From assembly GCF_900148495.1 (NCBI RefSeq), contig NZ_FTRU01000008.1:620001-684000 (forward strand): a DNA stretch of 64,000 bases, read 5' to 3'. The DNA comes from Negativibacillus massiliensis (GTDB lineage: Bacteria > Bacillota > Clostridia > Oscillospirales > Ruminococcaceae). This document shows positions 14,762 through 23,511 of the stretch, piece by piece (within the stretch, counting starts at the first letter, position 1; the number at the start of each line of letters is the position of its first letter). The translations under genes and the position numbers were made by a program. The notes beneath the pieces were generated by a model. The model searched no databases. It was not told the DNA's origin and saw only the letters and a list, made by a program, of their open reading frames with translations.

Positions 14762-15928
14762 ATGAACAACTTTATTTTTCAAAACAGCACGAAGGTTTAT
14801 TTCGGCAGGGGCTGCGTGAAGGAATATCTGGCCTGTCTGACAAAAGACGCTCAGACTGTTCTGCTGGGTTATGGCGGAGGTTCAATCAAACGAAACGGCG
14901 TCTACGATGAGATTACGAGCATTCTGAAGAAAGCTGGTAAAACCATTGTGGAGTTTTCTGATATCATGTCCAATCCCACCTATGCTAAGGTGCAGGAGGG
15001 TGCGAAACTGGCTCGAGAAAATCATGTTGATATGGTTCTTGCTGTAGGCGGCGGCAGCACGATGGATTGCTGTAAGGCTGTTTGTCTTGCTGCACAGTAT
15101 GAAGGCGATATTTGGGAGGATTTTTGGATTCACCCAGGTGTTATTGACTTTGATCCGTTGCCATTGGGCGTTGTAGTTACTGTGGCGGGTACTGGCAGCG
15201 AGTGTAATGGAGGCGCAGTGATCACCAATGAGGAAAAGAAGGTCAAGACAGGTCGGGACTATCCGGCTCTTAACCCTCGTTTTGCTCTGATGGATCCCAC
15301 CTATACTTTCTCTGTGCCAAGAAAACAAATGGTATCCGCTAGTTTCGACATTTTAAGCCATATTATGGAAACTTATTTCAGCAAACCCGATGAAGACAAT
15401 GTTTCTGATGATATTATGGAGGGATTGATGAAAAGTGTGGTTCGAAATCTCCGGGCAGCCATTGAAGATCCACAGGACTATACTGCCCGTTCCAACCTGA
15501 TGTGGGATGCAACCATGGCGGAAAATCGGATGATCAAAATGGGCAAGAGATGTGATTTTCAGTGCCATAATATGGAGCACCAGCTTAGCGCATTTACTGA
15601 TTGTAACCATGGATGTGGCCTGGCAGTGCTCCATCCGGTATACTACCGGCATATCTATAAAGAGGGCTTGTTAAAATTTGTCCGTTTTGCAAAAAATGTA
15701 TGGGGAATTGCTCCGGAGAGCAAGACCGAGGAAGAACTTGCTTTGGCAGGTATTCAGGCACTGGCAAATTTTATTCGAGAAATTGGTCTGCCTGCCACAC
15801 TAAAAGAATTGGATGTGAATCAATCCCAACTTAAAGAAATCGCCGATTCTTGCAGCATTTCTCAAGGCAGCTATAAGGTCATGACTCATGAAGAAATTTT
15901 GGAAATCTTTCAGGAATGCTATGAATAA
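14762..15928 (+). CDS. Iron-containing alcohol dehydrogenase (butanol-dehydrogenase-like)
   Basis: A 388-residue group III alcohol dehydrogenase of the BDH type, cytoplasmic and NAD(P)H-dependent. Seen: the GGGST nucleotide-binding motif (about residues 95-100), GTGSE near 150, and metal ligands in DILSHIMETYF, HNMEHQLSAF and CNHGCGLAVLHP. ATG 14762 follows AAGGAAGG and fits the family N-terminus (MNNFIFQNSTKVYFG); an upstream ATG at 14735 lacks a ribosome site. It probably interconverts an aldehyde and an alcohol. It lies 37 bases after the hydrolase and 30 before a flavodoxin lipoprotein, so co-transcription is likely. Confidence 0.95.
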   Translation: MNNFIFQNSTKVYFGRGCVKEYLACLTKDAQTVLLGYGGGSIKRNGVYDEITSILKKAGKTIVEFSDIMSNPTYAKVQEGAKLARENHVDMVLAVGGGSTMDCCKAVCLAAQYEGDIWEDFWIHPGVIDFDPLPLGVVVTVAGTGSECNGGAVITNEEKKVKTGRDYPALNPRFALMDPTYTFSVPRKQMVSASFDILSHIMETYFSKPDEDNVSDDIMEGLMKSVVRNLRAAIEDPQDYTARSNLMWDATMAENRMIKMGKRCDFQCHNMEHQLSAFTDCNHGCGLAVLHPVYYRHIYKEGLLKFVRFAKNVWGIAPESKTEEELALAGIQALANFIREIGLPATLKELDVNQSQLKEIADSCSISQGSYKVMTHEEILEIFQECYE

Positions 15929-15958
15929 AAATTTTTAGTCTTGAAAGGAGCGATTACG

Positions 15959-17305
15959 ATGAAAAAAATAACAGCATTGTTTTTAAGTCTGATCATGGTA
16001 CTTGGTATTACAGCGTGCGGAAACAGCAATGCTTCAGTTTCTTCTGCACAGGAGAATTCTAAAACAGAGGATTCTCAGCCGGCTGTCCCTGAAAGCACTT
16101 CTGCTAAAACAGACAGCGGGGATGCTTTAGAAGAAAGTCAAACTGGAAAAACCCTGGTAGTGTATTTTTCTGCTACCGGAAATACAGAGCAGGCAGCAGG
16201 TTATATTGCCGATTTGACCGAAGGCGATCTGTTTGAGCTGGAGCCTGCTGACCCTTATACCGATGAAGACCTGAATTATGGCAATGAAAAGAGTCGTGTT
16301 TCCCGGGAATATGCAGACGAGTCTTTAAGAACTGTTGAACTGTTAGCAGATACAGTGGAGAACTGGGAAAGCTACGATACTGTGTTTATCGGTTATCCTA
16401 TCTGGTGGGGAATTGCCGCATGGCCTGTGGATACGTTTGTTAAAGCCAACGATTTTACCGGCAAAACAGTCATTCCTTTCTGTACTTCTGCCAGCTCCGG
16501 TTTGGGTGAGAGCGGAGAGCTACTGGCAGAATTAGCTGGAACTGGTGATTGGCAGGAAGGAATACGTTTCCGCTCCAGCGTCAGTGAGTCTGATGTTCAG
16601 GAATGGCTGGATAGTGTGCTCAATGATAAGTCTGAAGAGATTGCCGATGCTTTAGATTCCAATACAGAAATTTCTGATACTTCCGTCGAATCGGAAACGT
16701 TTTCTAATGAAGAATCTTCTGCTCCTGATACAGATGTGTCGGAAAGCAGCGAAGGAAATAATATTTTGATTGCGTATTTTACCATGCCGGAAGATGTGGA
16801 TACAGAAGGCGTGGATGCAATTGCCGGAGCCAGCATTGTAGTCGACGAGGGTAAAATAATGGGAAATGTGGAATATATAGCTTCAATAATTCAGGACACA
16901 GTGGGAGGAGATTTGTTCCAGATTGAAACTGTGGAGCAGTACCCATTGGATCATGATCCTTTGGTCGATCAGGCAGCACAGGAACAGGGTGAGGATGCAC
17001 GTCCGGAGCTTTCCACCCATATCGAAAATTTGGAACAGTACGATACCATTTTTCTCGGCTATCCCAACTGGTGGGGAGATATGCCCCAAGCGCTGTACGC
17101 CTTTTTGGAGGAATATGATTTTTCTGGAAAAACGATTATCCCTTTCTGCCCTCATGGAGGAAGTGGGTTTTCTCGTACAGAAAGTACAATAGCTGAACTT
17201 CAGCCAGGAGCAACTGTGAGTGAGAATGGTCTGGAGATTTCCAGAAATGATGTGGCAGGAAGCCGTGATCAGGTGGTGCAATGGGCAGCTGGATTTGGAC
17301 TATAA
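15959..17305 (+). CDS. Tandem flavodoxin lipoprotein
   Basis: A 448-residue lipoprotein. The N-terminus is a lipid-attachment signal (hydrophobic stretch then LGITACG; lipid-modified Cys near residue 20), then a low-complexity Ser/Glu linker. Two flavodoxin domains follow. The first begins LVVYFSATGNTEQAA, the T/S-x-T-G-x-T phosphate-binding loop, with FIGYPIWWG. The second begins ILIAYFT, lacks a canonical loop, and has FLGYPNWWGDMPQ. A Ser/Glu-rich linker joins them. FMN-binding electron carriers outside the membrane are expected. The ATG at 15959 follows AAAGGAG. The next gene is a related but degenerate flavodoxin fused to an esterase. Confidence 0.92.
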   Translation: MKKITALFLSLIMVLGITACGNSNASVSSAQENSKTEDSQPAVPESTSAKTDSGDALEESQTGKTLVVYFSATGNTEQAAGYIADLTEGDLFELEPADPYTDEDLNYGNEKSRVSREYADESLRTVELLADTVENWESYDTVFIGYPIWWGIAAWPVDTFVKANDFTGKTVIPFCTSASSGLGESGELLAELAGTGDWQEGIRFRSSVSESDVQEWLDSVLNDKSEEIADALDSNTEISDTSVESETFSNEESSAPDTDVSESSEGNNILIAYFTMPEDVDTEGVDAIAGASIVVDEGKIMGNVEYIASIIQDTVGGDLFQIETVEQYPLDHDPLVDQAAQEQGEDARPELSTHIENLEQYDTIFLGYPNWWGDMPQALYAFLEEYDFSGKTIIPFCPHGGSGFSRTESTIAELQPGATVSENGLEISRNDVAGSRDQVVQWAAGFGL

Positions 17306-17331
17306 GCGGTTTTGAAAGGAGACCTCGGCAG

Positions 17332-18711
17332 ATGAAACGGATGTTTATTCTGATTTTTGTAGCGGTATTACTTTTCAGTTTAGCTGCCTGTGGAAATAAT
17401 GAGGGCACCTTTTCTGATCAGACAATAAATAATAATCTGTCACAGTCCGAAGGTGTGGATAATAGTCAGGTACAGCAAATACACACGAATATTCTCATAG
17501 CCTATGATCCTGAGCAGGAAACAATAACGAGGGCAGCCAAGCTGTTGGCAGATACACTAAATGCAGATTTGATAGAGATAACGAATGACAGCAATCTGCA
17601 GGTAGATACGTATGAATTTGTTTTGCTGGGATTTGATGGCCATAACCAGCAGCTTTCACCACAAGTTCAGAATTTTCTGAAAAGGTACAATTTTGGTGCC
17701 CGCACAATCTATCCGTTTGTTTTAGGAGATGGTATCGATCTGTCTGCCGTGAGTTCTGCAATCTCGGAGCTGGAACCAGGTGCGTTGATGGGAAACGGCG
17801 AGTTTTTGATAGAAGAAAATACTACGGATGAGGAAATACGTGAGTGGGGCGCAGAGCTGGAGCTATCTGATATCAAAACTGCTGTTCCGACAGCGGAAGA
17901 AGGTAATACTGTAGCTACAGCCACAGTAACACCCGATCAACAGCAAGTACTTTATTTATGGGAAGAAGATAACGCACCGGCTCAAACAGAATATACCATG
18001 AACGATGGAAGGTATTCAGATAACCCAGATTTCAGACCTTATCTTACCAGTTATCCGGTCCCGGAGGGTATGGATATAAAAGGTGCTGTGCTCATCTGTC
18101 CAGGAGGAGCTTTCCAGTTTCGTAGTGATCAGCCGGAAGGTGTGGATGTGGCAGAAGCATTAAACATCCTTGGCTATCAGTGTTTTGTGGTAGATTACCG
18201 TCTGCAACCCTATACCCAGCAAGAGGGTGCACTGGATCTGGCAAGAGCGGTTCGTTTTGTTCGCTCCCATGCGGAGGAATACGGCATTGAGCCACAGGAT
18301 ATCGCTGTGATGGGCTTCTCGGCTGGCGGTATTTTAAGCGGTGAGATGCTTATAAACTTTGATGGGGATGTACTTCCCACGATTCTGGATCCAGAATACC
18401 AGCAGGATGAGCTGGACAGTGTTTCGGCAGATGTAGCGGCTTGTGGCATGATCTACTCCTTCTATGGACAGCTGAGTTTAGGAACCACAGATGTAGATCT
18501 TCTGCGTTCTGGTGATTTACCGCCAACATTTTATTGCTATGGAACCCGTGACCCATTTTACGGACAGTTTTTGGCAAATGCCGATGCGGCAGAACAGGCA
18601 GGTGTTTTGGTAGAACAACTTCAACTTGACAATATGCCGCACGGTTTTGGAGCAGGTGGAGACTGGATTCCTGCTTATGATAAGTGGCTTACAGAAATCT
18701 TTAGTCAGTAA
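17332..18711 (+). CDS. Lipoprotein fusing degenerate flavodoxin domain to alpha/beta-hydrolase
   Basis: A 459-residue lipoprotein with signal peptide and lipobox LAACG. Residues about 45-185 follow the flavodoxin fold (ILIAYDPEQETITRAAKLLADTL, VLLGFDGHNQQLS, and an ELEPGA segment as in the other flavodoxins) but the phosphate-binding loop and YPxWWG motif are lost, so FMN binding is doubtful. Residues about 235-459 form an esterase with AVLICPGGAF (oxyanion region), GFSAGG (nucleophile Ser) and MPHGFGAGG (catalytic His). The start at 17332 follows AAAGGAG; a frame from 17281 lacks a signal. This domain pairing is unusual. Confidence 0.9.
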   Translation: MKRMFILIFVAVLLFSLAACGNNEGTFSDQTINNNLSQSEGVDNSQVQQIHTNILIAYDPEQETITRAAKLLADTLNADLIEITNDSNLQVDTYEFVLLGFDGHNQQLSPQVQNFLKRYNFGARTIYPFVLGDGIDLSAVSSAISELEPGALMGNGEFLIEENTTDEEIREWGAELELSDIKTAVPTAEEGNTVATATVTPDQQQVLYLWEEDNAPAQTEYTMNDGRYSDNPDFRPYLTSYPVPEGMDIKGAVLICPGGAFQFRSDQPEGVDVAEALNILGYQCFVVDYRLQPYTQQEGALDLARAVRFVRSHAEEYGIEPQDIAVMGFSAGGILSGEMLINFDGDVLPTILDPEYQQDELDSVSADVAACGMIYSFYGQLSLGTTDVDLLRSGDLPPTFYCYGTRDPFYGQFLANADAAEQAGVLVEQLQLDNMPHGFGAGGDWIPAYDKWLTEIFSQ

Positions 18712-18813
18712 ATCAAAAACAAAGAGTTAAAACCTTTAGCTTATCACTCCATAACAAACAGGAACTTCTATTTGCTGCGGCTTCCATTTATAATAATAAA
18801 TAGAAAAGAGAAA

Positions 18814-18976
18814 AGCATAAGTCCAGCACAGGTCAGTTTGGCATGGATGTTCTCTAAAAATTCCAATTCCCGGTACCCGAAAAGAAGAGTGGATTCAGGA
18901 AAATACAGGTACGGCAGATGCATACCTGTCCTCAACAGAGCTTCCATATTTGGACTGTGCATTAGATAAGATGTAG
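18814..18976 (+). pseudogene. Aldo/keto reductase C-terminal remnant (frameshifted)
   Basis: The frame from 18814 reads SISPAQVSLAWMFSK, the AKR helix before the cofactor loop. A one-base shift near 18855-18860 leads to IPIPGTRKEEWIQENTG and then ADAYLSSTELPYLDCALDKM with a stop at 18974. Together this is the C-terminal 50-60 residues of an aldo/keto reductase, with no N-terminal part. It precedes an intact aldo/keto reductase of a different subtype, so it is not simply its duplicated tail. Confidence 0.8.
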
Positions 18977-19035
18977 ATATCCGCTGTATTTTTAGAACAT
19001 CAATCAACCATTAAACATGTAAGGAGAAAAATAAA

Positions 19036-19881
19036 ATGGAAAATGTAACTCTCAACAATGGATTAAAGATGCCAATGGTGGGTATTGGCACATTTTTACT
19101 CACACCTGATGAAGCAGAATCTTCGGTGCTCAATGCTTTGAAGTGCGGTTATCGGCTGATTGATACCGCCAATGCATACGTCAACGAAAAGGCTGTGGGT
19201 CGCGCGATGAAGAAATCCGGACTTCAGCGAGGAGAAATTTTTCTGGAAACGAAGCTGTGGCCTGCTTTCTATGAGCAGCAAGATGCCGTAGAAAAAACAC
19301 TGAAACGGCTGGATACCGGTTATATCGATCTGCTGCTCATTCATCAGCCTGCTGGAAATTATATTGCTGGATACAAACTGATGGAAAAAGCATATAAGGA
19401 AGGAAAAGTAAAAGCCATTGGCCTTTCCAATTTTAATATGGAGCAGATGAAAGAAATTTTGGCAATCTGTGAGGTGAAGCCCGCTGTACTTCAGACGGAG
19501 GTGCATCCATATTTTCAGGAAAAGGAATTAAAACGTTTCCTCAGCAATGAAGGGATTATGATTCAGTCATGGTATCCTCTGGGACATGGGGATAAGTCGC
19601 TCCTTCAGGAGCCACTGTTTTCTAAGTTGGGCAAGAAGTACGGCAAATCTAATGCACAAATTATTTTGCGTTGGCACATACAGGCAGGTAACATCGTAAT
19701 CCCTGGTTCCAAGAGTCCTGCACATATCCAGGACAATTTCGACCTGTTTGATTTTTCTTTGAATCAAGATGAGATGGAGCAGATCTCTGCTATGGATCAG
19801 AAGAAACGTTACTATACCAGCACACCGGAAATGCTGAAAAGGTATGCAGAAATGGTTCCGCCTGTGGATGAGCAAAAATAA
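19036..19881 (+). CDS. Aldo/keto reductase
   Basis: A 281-residue NADPH-dependent aldo/keto reductase (AKR5-like, 2,5-diketo-gluconate-reductase type). The catalytic tetrad is visible: Asp in LIDTANAY, Tyr in the same motif, Lys in LETKLWP and His in LLIHQP. The cofactor-binding end has VIPGSKSPAHIQDNFD. The start at 19036 follows AAGGAG. Of cytoplasmic location, it should reduce small carbonyls to alcohols. It follows the remnant of another aldo/keto reductase and precedes a flavin reductase by 23 bases. Confidence 0.95.
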   Translation: MENVTLNNGLKMPMVGIGTFLLTPDEAESSVLNALKCGYRLIDTANAYVNEKAVGRAMKKSGLQRGEIFLETKLWPAFYEQQDAVEKTLKRLDTGYIDLLLIHQPAGNYIAGYKLMEKAYKEGKVKAIGLSNFNMEQMKEILAICEVKPAVLQTEVHPYFQEKELKRFLSNEGIMIQSWYPLGHGDKSLLQEPLFSKLGKKYGKSNAQIILRWHIQAGNIVIPGSKSPAHIQDNFDLFDFSLNQDEMEQISAMDQKKRYYTSTPEMLKRYAEMVPPVDEQK

Positions 19882-19904
19882 ATCATAAGAAAGGGCTTGC
19901 TGTT

Positions 19905-20462
19905 ATGAGAAAAAATTTTGGTAAAAAATCTTGGTTTTATCCGCTTCCAGTACTGATTATTGGAACCTATAACGAGGATGGAAGTTCTGATGCCATGAAT
20001 GCGGCATGGGGTGGACTGTATGATTCGGATAAGGTTGTACTTTGCCTGAGTGCAGGACACAAAACCACAAAAAACATCCATGCAAAGGGAGCATTCACTG
20101 TAGCGTTTGCCGACGCTGACCATGTAATTTCTGCAGACTACGTAGGTCTTGTTTCGGGAAATACGGAACAAAATAAGCTCGAAAAATCAGGCTTTCATAC
20201 CGTAAAAAGTGAATTTGTAAATGCACCGATTATCTGTGAGCTTCCGGTGGCACTGGAATGCAAATTCCTGAAAGAGACTGATGACGGCAATATCATAGGT
20301 CAGATTATCAATGTCAGCATTGATGAGAATGTACTGGATAATACAGGTCATCTGGATATGGCAAAATTCCATCCTATTGCTTTTGAACCGGCAAATAATG
20401 GCTACCATGTGCTGGGTGAGCGGGTAGGAAATGCGTTTAAGGATGGAACAGCGTTAAAGTAA
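19905..20462 (+). CDS. Flavin reductase family protein (flavoredoxin-like)
   Basis: A 185-residue FMN-binding split-barrel of the flavin reductase/flavoredoxin group. Typical stretches: YPLPVLIIGTYNEDGSSDAMNAAWGG near the N-terminus, CLSAGHKTTKNI (flavin phosphate region) and FTVAFADADH. It probably binds FMN and passes electrons between NAD(P)H or ferredoxin and flavin in the cytoplasm. It is 23 bases after the aldo/keto reductase and 23 before a RibD-C-like reductase, consistent with one operon. Start ATG 19905, with AAGGGC upstream giving a modest ribosome site. Confidence 0.93.
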   Translation: MRKNFGKKSWFYPLPVLIIGTYNEDGSSDAMNAAWGGLYDSDKVVLCLSAGHKTTKNIHAKGAFTVAFADADHVISADYVGLVSGNTEQNKLEKSGFHTVKSEFVNAPIICELPVALECKFLKETDDGNIIGQIINVSIDENVLDNTGHLDMAKFHPIAFEPANNGYHVLGERVGNAFKDGTALK

Positions 20463-20485
20463 TAACAGAAAGGCTGAGGATATCT

Positions 20486-21217
20486 ATGGAGGAAAGAAAG
20501 ATAAAACGTCCTTTTGTTGTTTGTCATATGCTTGCGTCTTTGGACGGTAAGATTGATGGAGCTTTTTTTGAACTTCCTCAAACGGCACCAGCTTTAAAAG
20601 CTTATAGCGATTTGCGTGAGTTTTATGGGTGCCAGGCTACACTCTATGGCACAACAACCATGCTTGGTGTCTACGCGGATGGTCCAGCTCCAGCTTTGCC
20701 TGAAATAGCGAAATCAGTTCCTTTAGTTGATTGGATCAATCCGGCAGGAAAAGATTTGGGAAACTTTATTATTTCTGTGGATCCCAAAGGAGAGCTGGCA
20801 TTTTCCTCTTCAACCATAAAAAAGAAAGGGCGAACTGCTGCCCATGTAATTGAGGTTCTGACAAAGCGGGTATCTGCACCATATCTGACTTATCTGCAAA
20901 ATCAGGGAGTATCGTACCTGTTTGCGGGGGAAAAATATCTCGATTGTACGCTATTACTTCAAAAGCTCCAGAGTCTGTTTGGCATTGAAAAAATCATGGT
21001 GGCAGGGGGCGGCGTAATGAACTGGTCATTTCTTCAGGAAGATCTGATAGATGAGGTTAGTTTGGTGGTTGCTCCAGTAGCTGATGGCAGTACAACTTCG
21101 GTATCTATCTTTGAACAGGCAGACTTTTTGCCTGCTCATACCCCCGTTGCATTTACGTTAAAAGAAGTAGAGAAATTAGAAGGAAATGCTTTGTGGCTTC
21201 GGTATGTCGTAAGGTAA
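20486..21217 (+). CDS. RibD C-terminal / dihydrofolate reductase-like protein
   Basis: A 243-residue protein of the RibD-C/DHFR superfamily. Seen: RPFVVCHMLASLDGKIDG (the first strand and substrate loop), YGTTTM, and IMVAGGGVMNWSFLQEDLIDEVSLVVAPV, the NADPH-binding GGG and following strand. The related RibD domain reduces a pyrimidine intermediate in riboflavin synthesis, but free-standing copies like this one occur with other redox genes and often have other substrates. No deaminase half or other rib synthesis genes are nearby. It ends the operon; a terminator lies at 21311. Confidence 0.88.
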   Translation: MEERKIKRPFVVCHMLASLDGKIDGAFFELPQTAPALKAYSDLREFYGCQATLYGTTTMLGVYADGPAPALPEIAKSVPLVDWINPAGKDLGNFIISVDPKGELAFSSSTIKKKGRTAAHVIEVLTKRVSAPYLTYLQNQGVSYLFAGEKYLDCTLLLQKLQSLFGIEKIMVAGGGVMNWSFLQEDLIDEVSLVVAPVADGSTTSVSIFEQADFLPAHTPVAFTLKEVEKLEGNALWLRYVVR

Positions 21218-21310
21218 AAGCAGAATGAAGTGGGAAGTTTTATATAAAACGGTGCCCCAAAATGTTTGTGGCTGGAGAAGCATTGGTGATCTCTTTCAAG
21301 CAATATAACT

Positions 21311-21343
21311 GAAAAAAGCAGTGATAAAATCGCTGCTTTTTTC
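21311..21343 (+). terminator. Terminator after the RibD-C-like gene
   Basis: Stem AAAAAAGCAGTGAT / ATCGCTGCTTTTTT with a 3-base loop and one G-T pair; A- and T-flanked so possibly bidirectional. Confidence 0.85.
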
Positions 21344-21439
21344 AATATAGGATGTACTTTTCCTCATGAACGGGAGAAAGAACCGAAACTTTATAGCTTA
21401 GAATAGGAACAGGAAAGATAGAAAGGAGTCCGTTTTATC

Positions 21440-22219
21440 ATGATGTTTGCAAAGAAATTGTTGATAGCAGTGCTGACCACAGCGTTATTGCTGTCGTTAA
21501 ACGCATGCAGTAGTTCAAGTACGGAAAGTGAAACCGATGTATCAGATTTAACTTTGGAGTACGTTGATCCTGCAGAAAAAACCGATGTATCCGATTCTGA
21601 TTCTCAAACGGATGGAAATGGGGAAGTAGGGAATGAAGAAGTAGGGAATGAAGAAGTAGGGAATGAAGAAGTAGGGAATGAAAATATATTGATTGCCTAT
21701 TTTACGGCAGCTGAAAACAGCGGTGTGGATGCGATTGCTTCTGCCAGCTATTCCATGATTGATGGACAGGCCGTTGGACGTATTCGTGCAGTTGCAGATA
21801 TGATTCAAGACAAGGTGGGTGGTGAATTATTCTCAATCCAGACTTCTGTGGTTTATCCTGCTGACGGCGCTGAGCTGATCGATTATGCAGCAGAGGAACA
21901 AGCAAACAACGCACGCCCGGAACTGACCACACATATTGAGAATCTCGATCAGTATGACACCATTTTTATCGGATACCCCAACTGGTGGGGAGATATGCCT
22001 CAAGTGTTATACAGCTTTTTTGATGAGTACGATTTTTCCGGAAAAACCATTATTCCATTCAATGTTCATAATGGAAGTCGTTTTTCCCGCACAATCCAAA
22101 CGATTGAGGAATTGGAGCCAGGTGCTACTGTGATTGAAGACGGTTTTACTGTCAGCGAGCAGACAGTGGCAGATGCAGCTTCCGATGTTGCTGCATGGCT
22201 GGAAGAACTGGGCTATTAA
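21440..22219 (+). CDS. Flavodoxin lipoprotein with short tandem repeat
   Basis: A 259-residue lipoprotein: signal peptide, lipobox LNACS, an acidic linker holding NEEVG repeats, and one flavodoxin domain (ILIAYFTAAENSGVDAIASAS, FIGYPNWWGDMPQ, FNVHNGSRFSRT, ELEPGA). It is closely similar in layout to the second domain of the lipoprotein at 15959. The linker is encoded by a 15-base unit repeated about three and a half times (near 21624-21681), which keeps frame. It should bind FMN outside the cell membrane. Start ATG 21440 (or 21443) follows GAAAGGAG. Confidence 0.92.
   Translation: MMFAKKLLIAVLTTALLLSLNACSSSSTESETDVSDLTLEYVDPAEKTDVSDSDSQTDGNGEVGNEEVGNEEVGNEEVGNENILIAYFTAAENSGVDAIASASYSMIDGQAVGRIRAVADMIQDKVGGELFSIQTSVVYPADGAELIDYAAEEQANNARPELTTHIENLDQYDTIFIGYPNWWGDMPQVLYSFFDEYDFSGKTIIPFNVHNGSRFSRTIQTIEELEPGATVIEDGFTVSEQTVADAASDVAAWLEELGY
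21624..21681 (+). repeat. 15-bp in-frame tandem repeat
   Basis: Unit GAAGTAGGGAATGAA, repeated about 3.5 times inside the lipoprotein linker, encoding E-V-G-N-E. Near-identical copies suggest recent expansion. Confidence 0.85.
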
Positions 22220-22244
22220 AGAGGCAGACAATGAGTAGAAAGAA

Positions 22245-22799
22245 ATGGCTTTCTTTTTTTCATGTTGTGTTATGTTTTGGATTGGCAATAAGCCTCTTTC
22301 TGGCTGTATTGGGTGTCATAAATGCAGTGAACTTCATCACTGTGTATTTCAGGATGCAGTCAATGATTTTTTGGATTTGGCAGATACTTACGATGGATTT
22401 GTATTTGGAAGTCCGGTTCACTGGGCAGGAGCATCCGGAGGAATGACATCTTTTTTGGATAGAGTTTTTTATGCGGATCTGAACGGTGGTGAGGGAAGAT
22501 TTTATTTGAAACTGGCAGCGGCAGTAATTTCCGCACGCGGAGCTGGTACAACAGTCACATGGGATCAGATAAACAAATATTTTGGGTTAATGCAGATGCC
22601 TATTATTACATCGCGTTACTGGAATATGGTTCATGGAACAACCCCCGATGAAGTCAAGCATGGCCTTGAGGGAATGCAAAGCATGCAGGTTTTAGGACAT
22701 AATTTAGCTTATTTTCTTAAATGCAAAGAAGTTGGCAGCAAATTGGTTCCGCTTCCACCAAAGGAGTCATTTGTTTTTACCAATTTTATTCGAAAATAA
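22245..22799 (+). pseudogene. N-terminally truncated NADPH-dependent FMN reductase
   Basis: The recognisable part begins FWIGNKPLSGCIGCHKC and runs through VFGSPVHWAGASGGMTSFLDR to the C-terminus, matching flavodoxin-fold NADPH-FMN reductases from about residue 35 onward. The usual start, a strand with the L-x-N/G-S-P-x-x-x-G phosphate-binding loop, is missing; the bases before it (22230-22280) encode an unrelated hydrophobic stretch in another frame. Without the FMN phosphate loop it is unlikely to work, so it is called a pseudogene. It follows an intact flavodoxin lipoprotein by 25 bases and precedes DUF4405. Confidence 0.7.
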
Positions 22800-22821
22800 A
22801 AACCGACAGGAGGCGGCTGCT

Positions 22822-23511
22822 ATGAAAACTAAATTGGGGCTCCAAATTTTATTGGATATTAGTATGACCATTACTTTGATGCTGCTCATGGCTTTTGAAT
22901 TGATTGGTAGAACAGCTCACGAATGGATTGGAATTGGTATGTTTGGAATGTTTATTTTACATCATATCTTAAATTGGAGCTGGACCAGGAATTTGTTTCA
23001 CGGCAGGTTTACGCCCTTTCGCATTTTACAAATACTTTGTGTCTTTGTGATTTTTATTACAATGACAGGTACGATAATTAGCTCAGTGCTAATCTCCCGC
23101 CAGGTATTTTCCTTTCTTTCCATCAGTACAGGTCGTAGCTTTGGACGGATGCTGCATATGCTCTGCGTATATTGGAATCTTGTCTTTTTCTCTTTCCATC
23201 TTGGTATACACTGGAATGTAATGATGGGTGTGGTTCGCAAACTCTGTAAGAGAAAAAATGTGGGTTCTGTTTTGTTACTGCGTATGATAGCAGTTTCAAT
23301 TGCCGTGTATGGTATCTTTGCTTTTATACGACATGGAATTCCAAATTATCTTTTTCTTCGGACACAGTTTGTATTTTTTGACTATGAGCAACCACTTGTA
23401 TTATTTTTTGCAGATTATCTGGCAATGATGGAACTATTTGTTTTGATTGGTCACTATTGTGCGTCAGGTGTTCGCAAAATTGGAAAGAGACAGGAGATGA
23501 AAACAGAGTGA
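22822..23511 (+). CDS. DUF4405 domain membrane protein
   Basis: A 229-residue membrane protein with about six hydrophobic segments. Histidines sit in helices: FILHHILNWSW, GRMLHMLCVYWNLVFF and SFHLGIHWNVMMG. DUF4405 proteins resemble cytochrome-b-like helical bundles and are predicted to carry heme and move electrons across the membrane; that role is inferred. ATG 22822 follows AGGAGGCGG; a longer frame from 22732 reads back over the previous gene. Its stop overlaps the GTG start of the decayed ApbE gene (GTGA), showing the pair was once a translational unit supplying electrons to exported flavin proteins. Confidence 0.85.
   Translation: MKTKLGLQILLDISMTITLMLLMAFELIGRTAHEWIGIGMFGMFILHHILNWSWTRNLFHGRFTPFRILQILCVFVIFITMTGTIISSVLISRQVFSFLSISTGRSFGRMLHMLCVYWNLVFFSFHLGIHWNVMMGVVRKLCKRKNVGSVLLLRMIAVSIAVYGIFAFIRHGIPNYLFLRTQFVFFDYEQPLVLFFADYLAMMELFVLIGHYCASGVRKIGKRQEMKTE

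Noticed and set aside
22195-22446. An 83-residue hydrophobic frame overlapping the truncated FMN reductase
   Set aside because: Its membrane-like composition is a frame-shifted reading of the reductase sequence.
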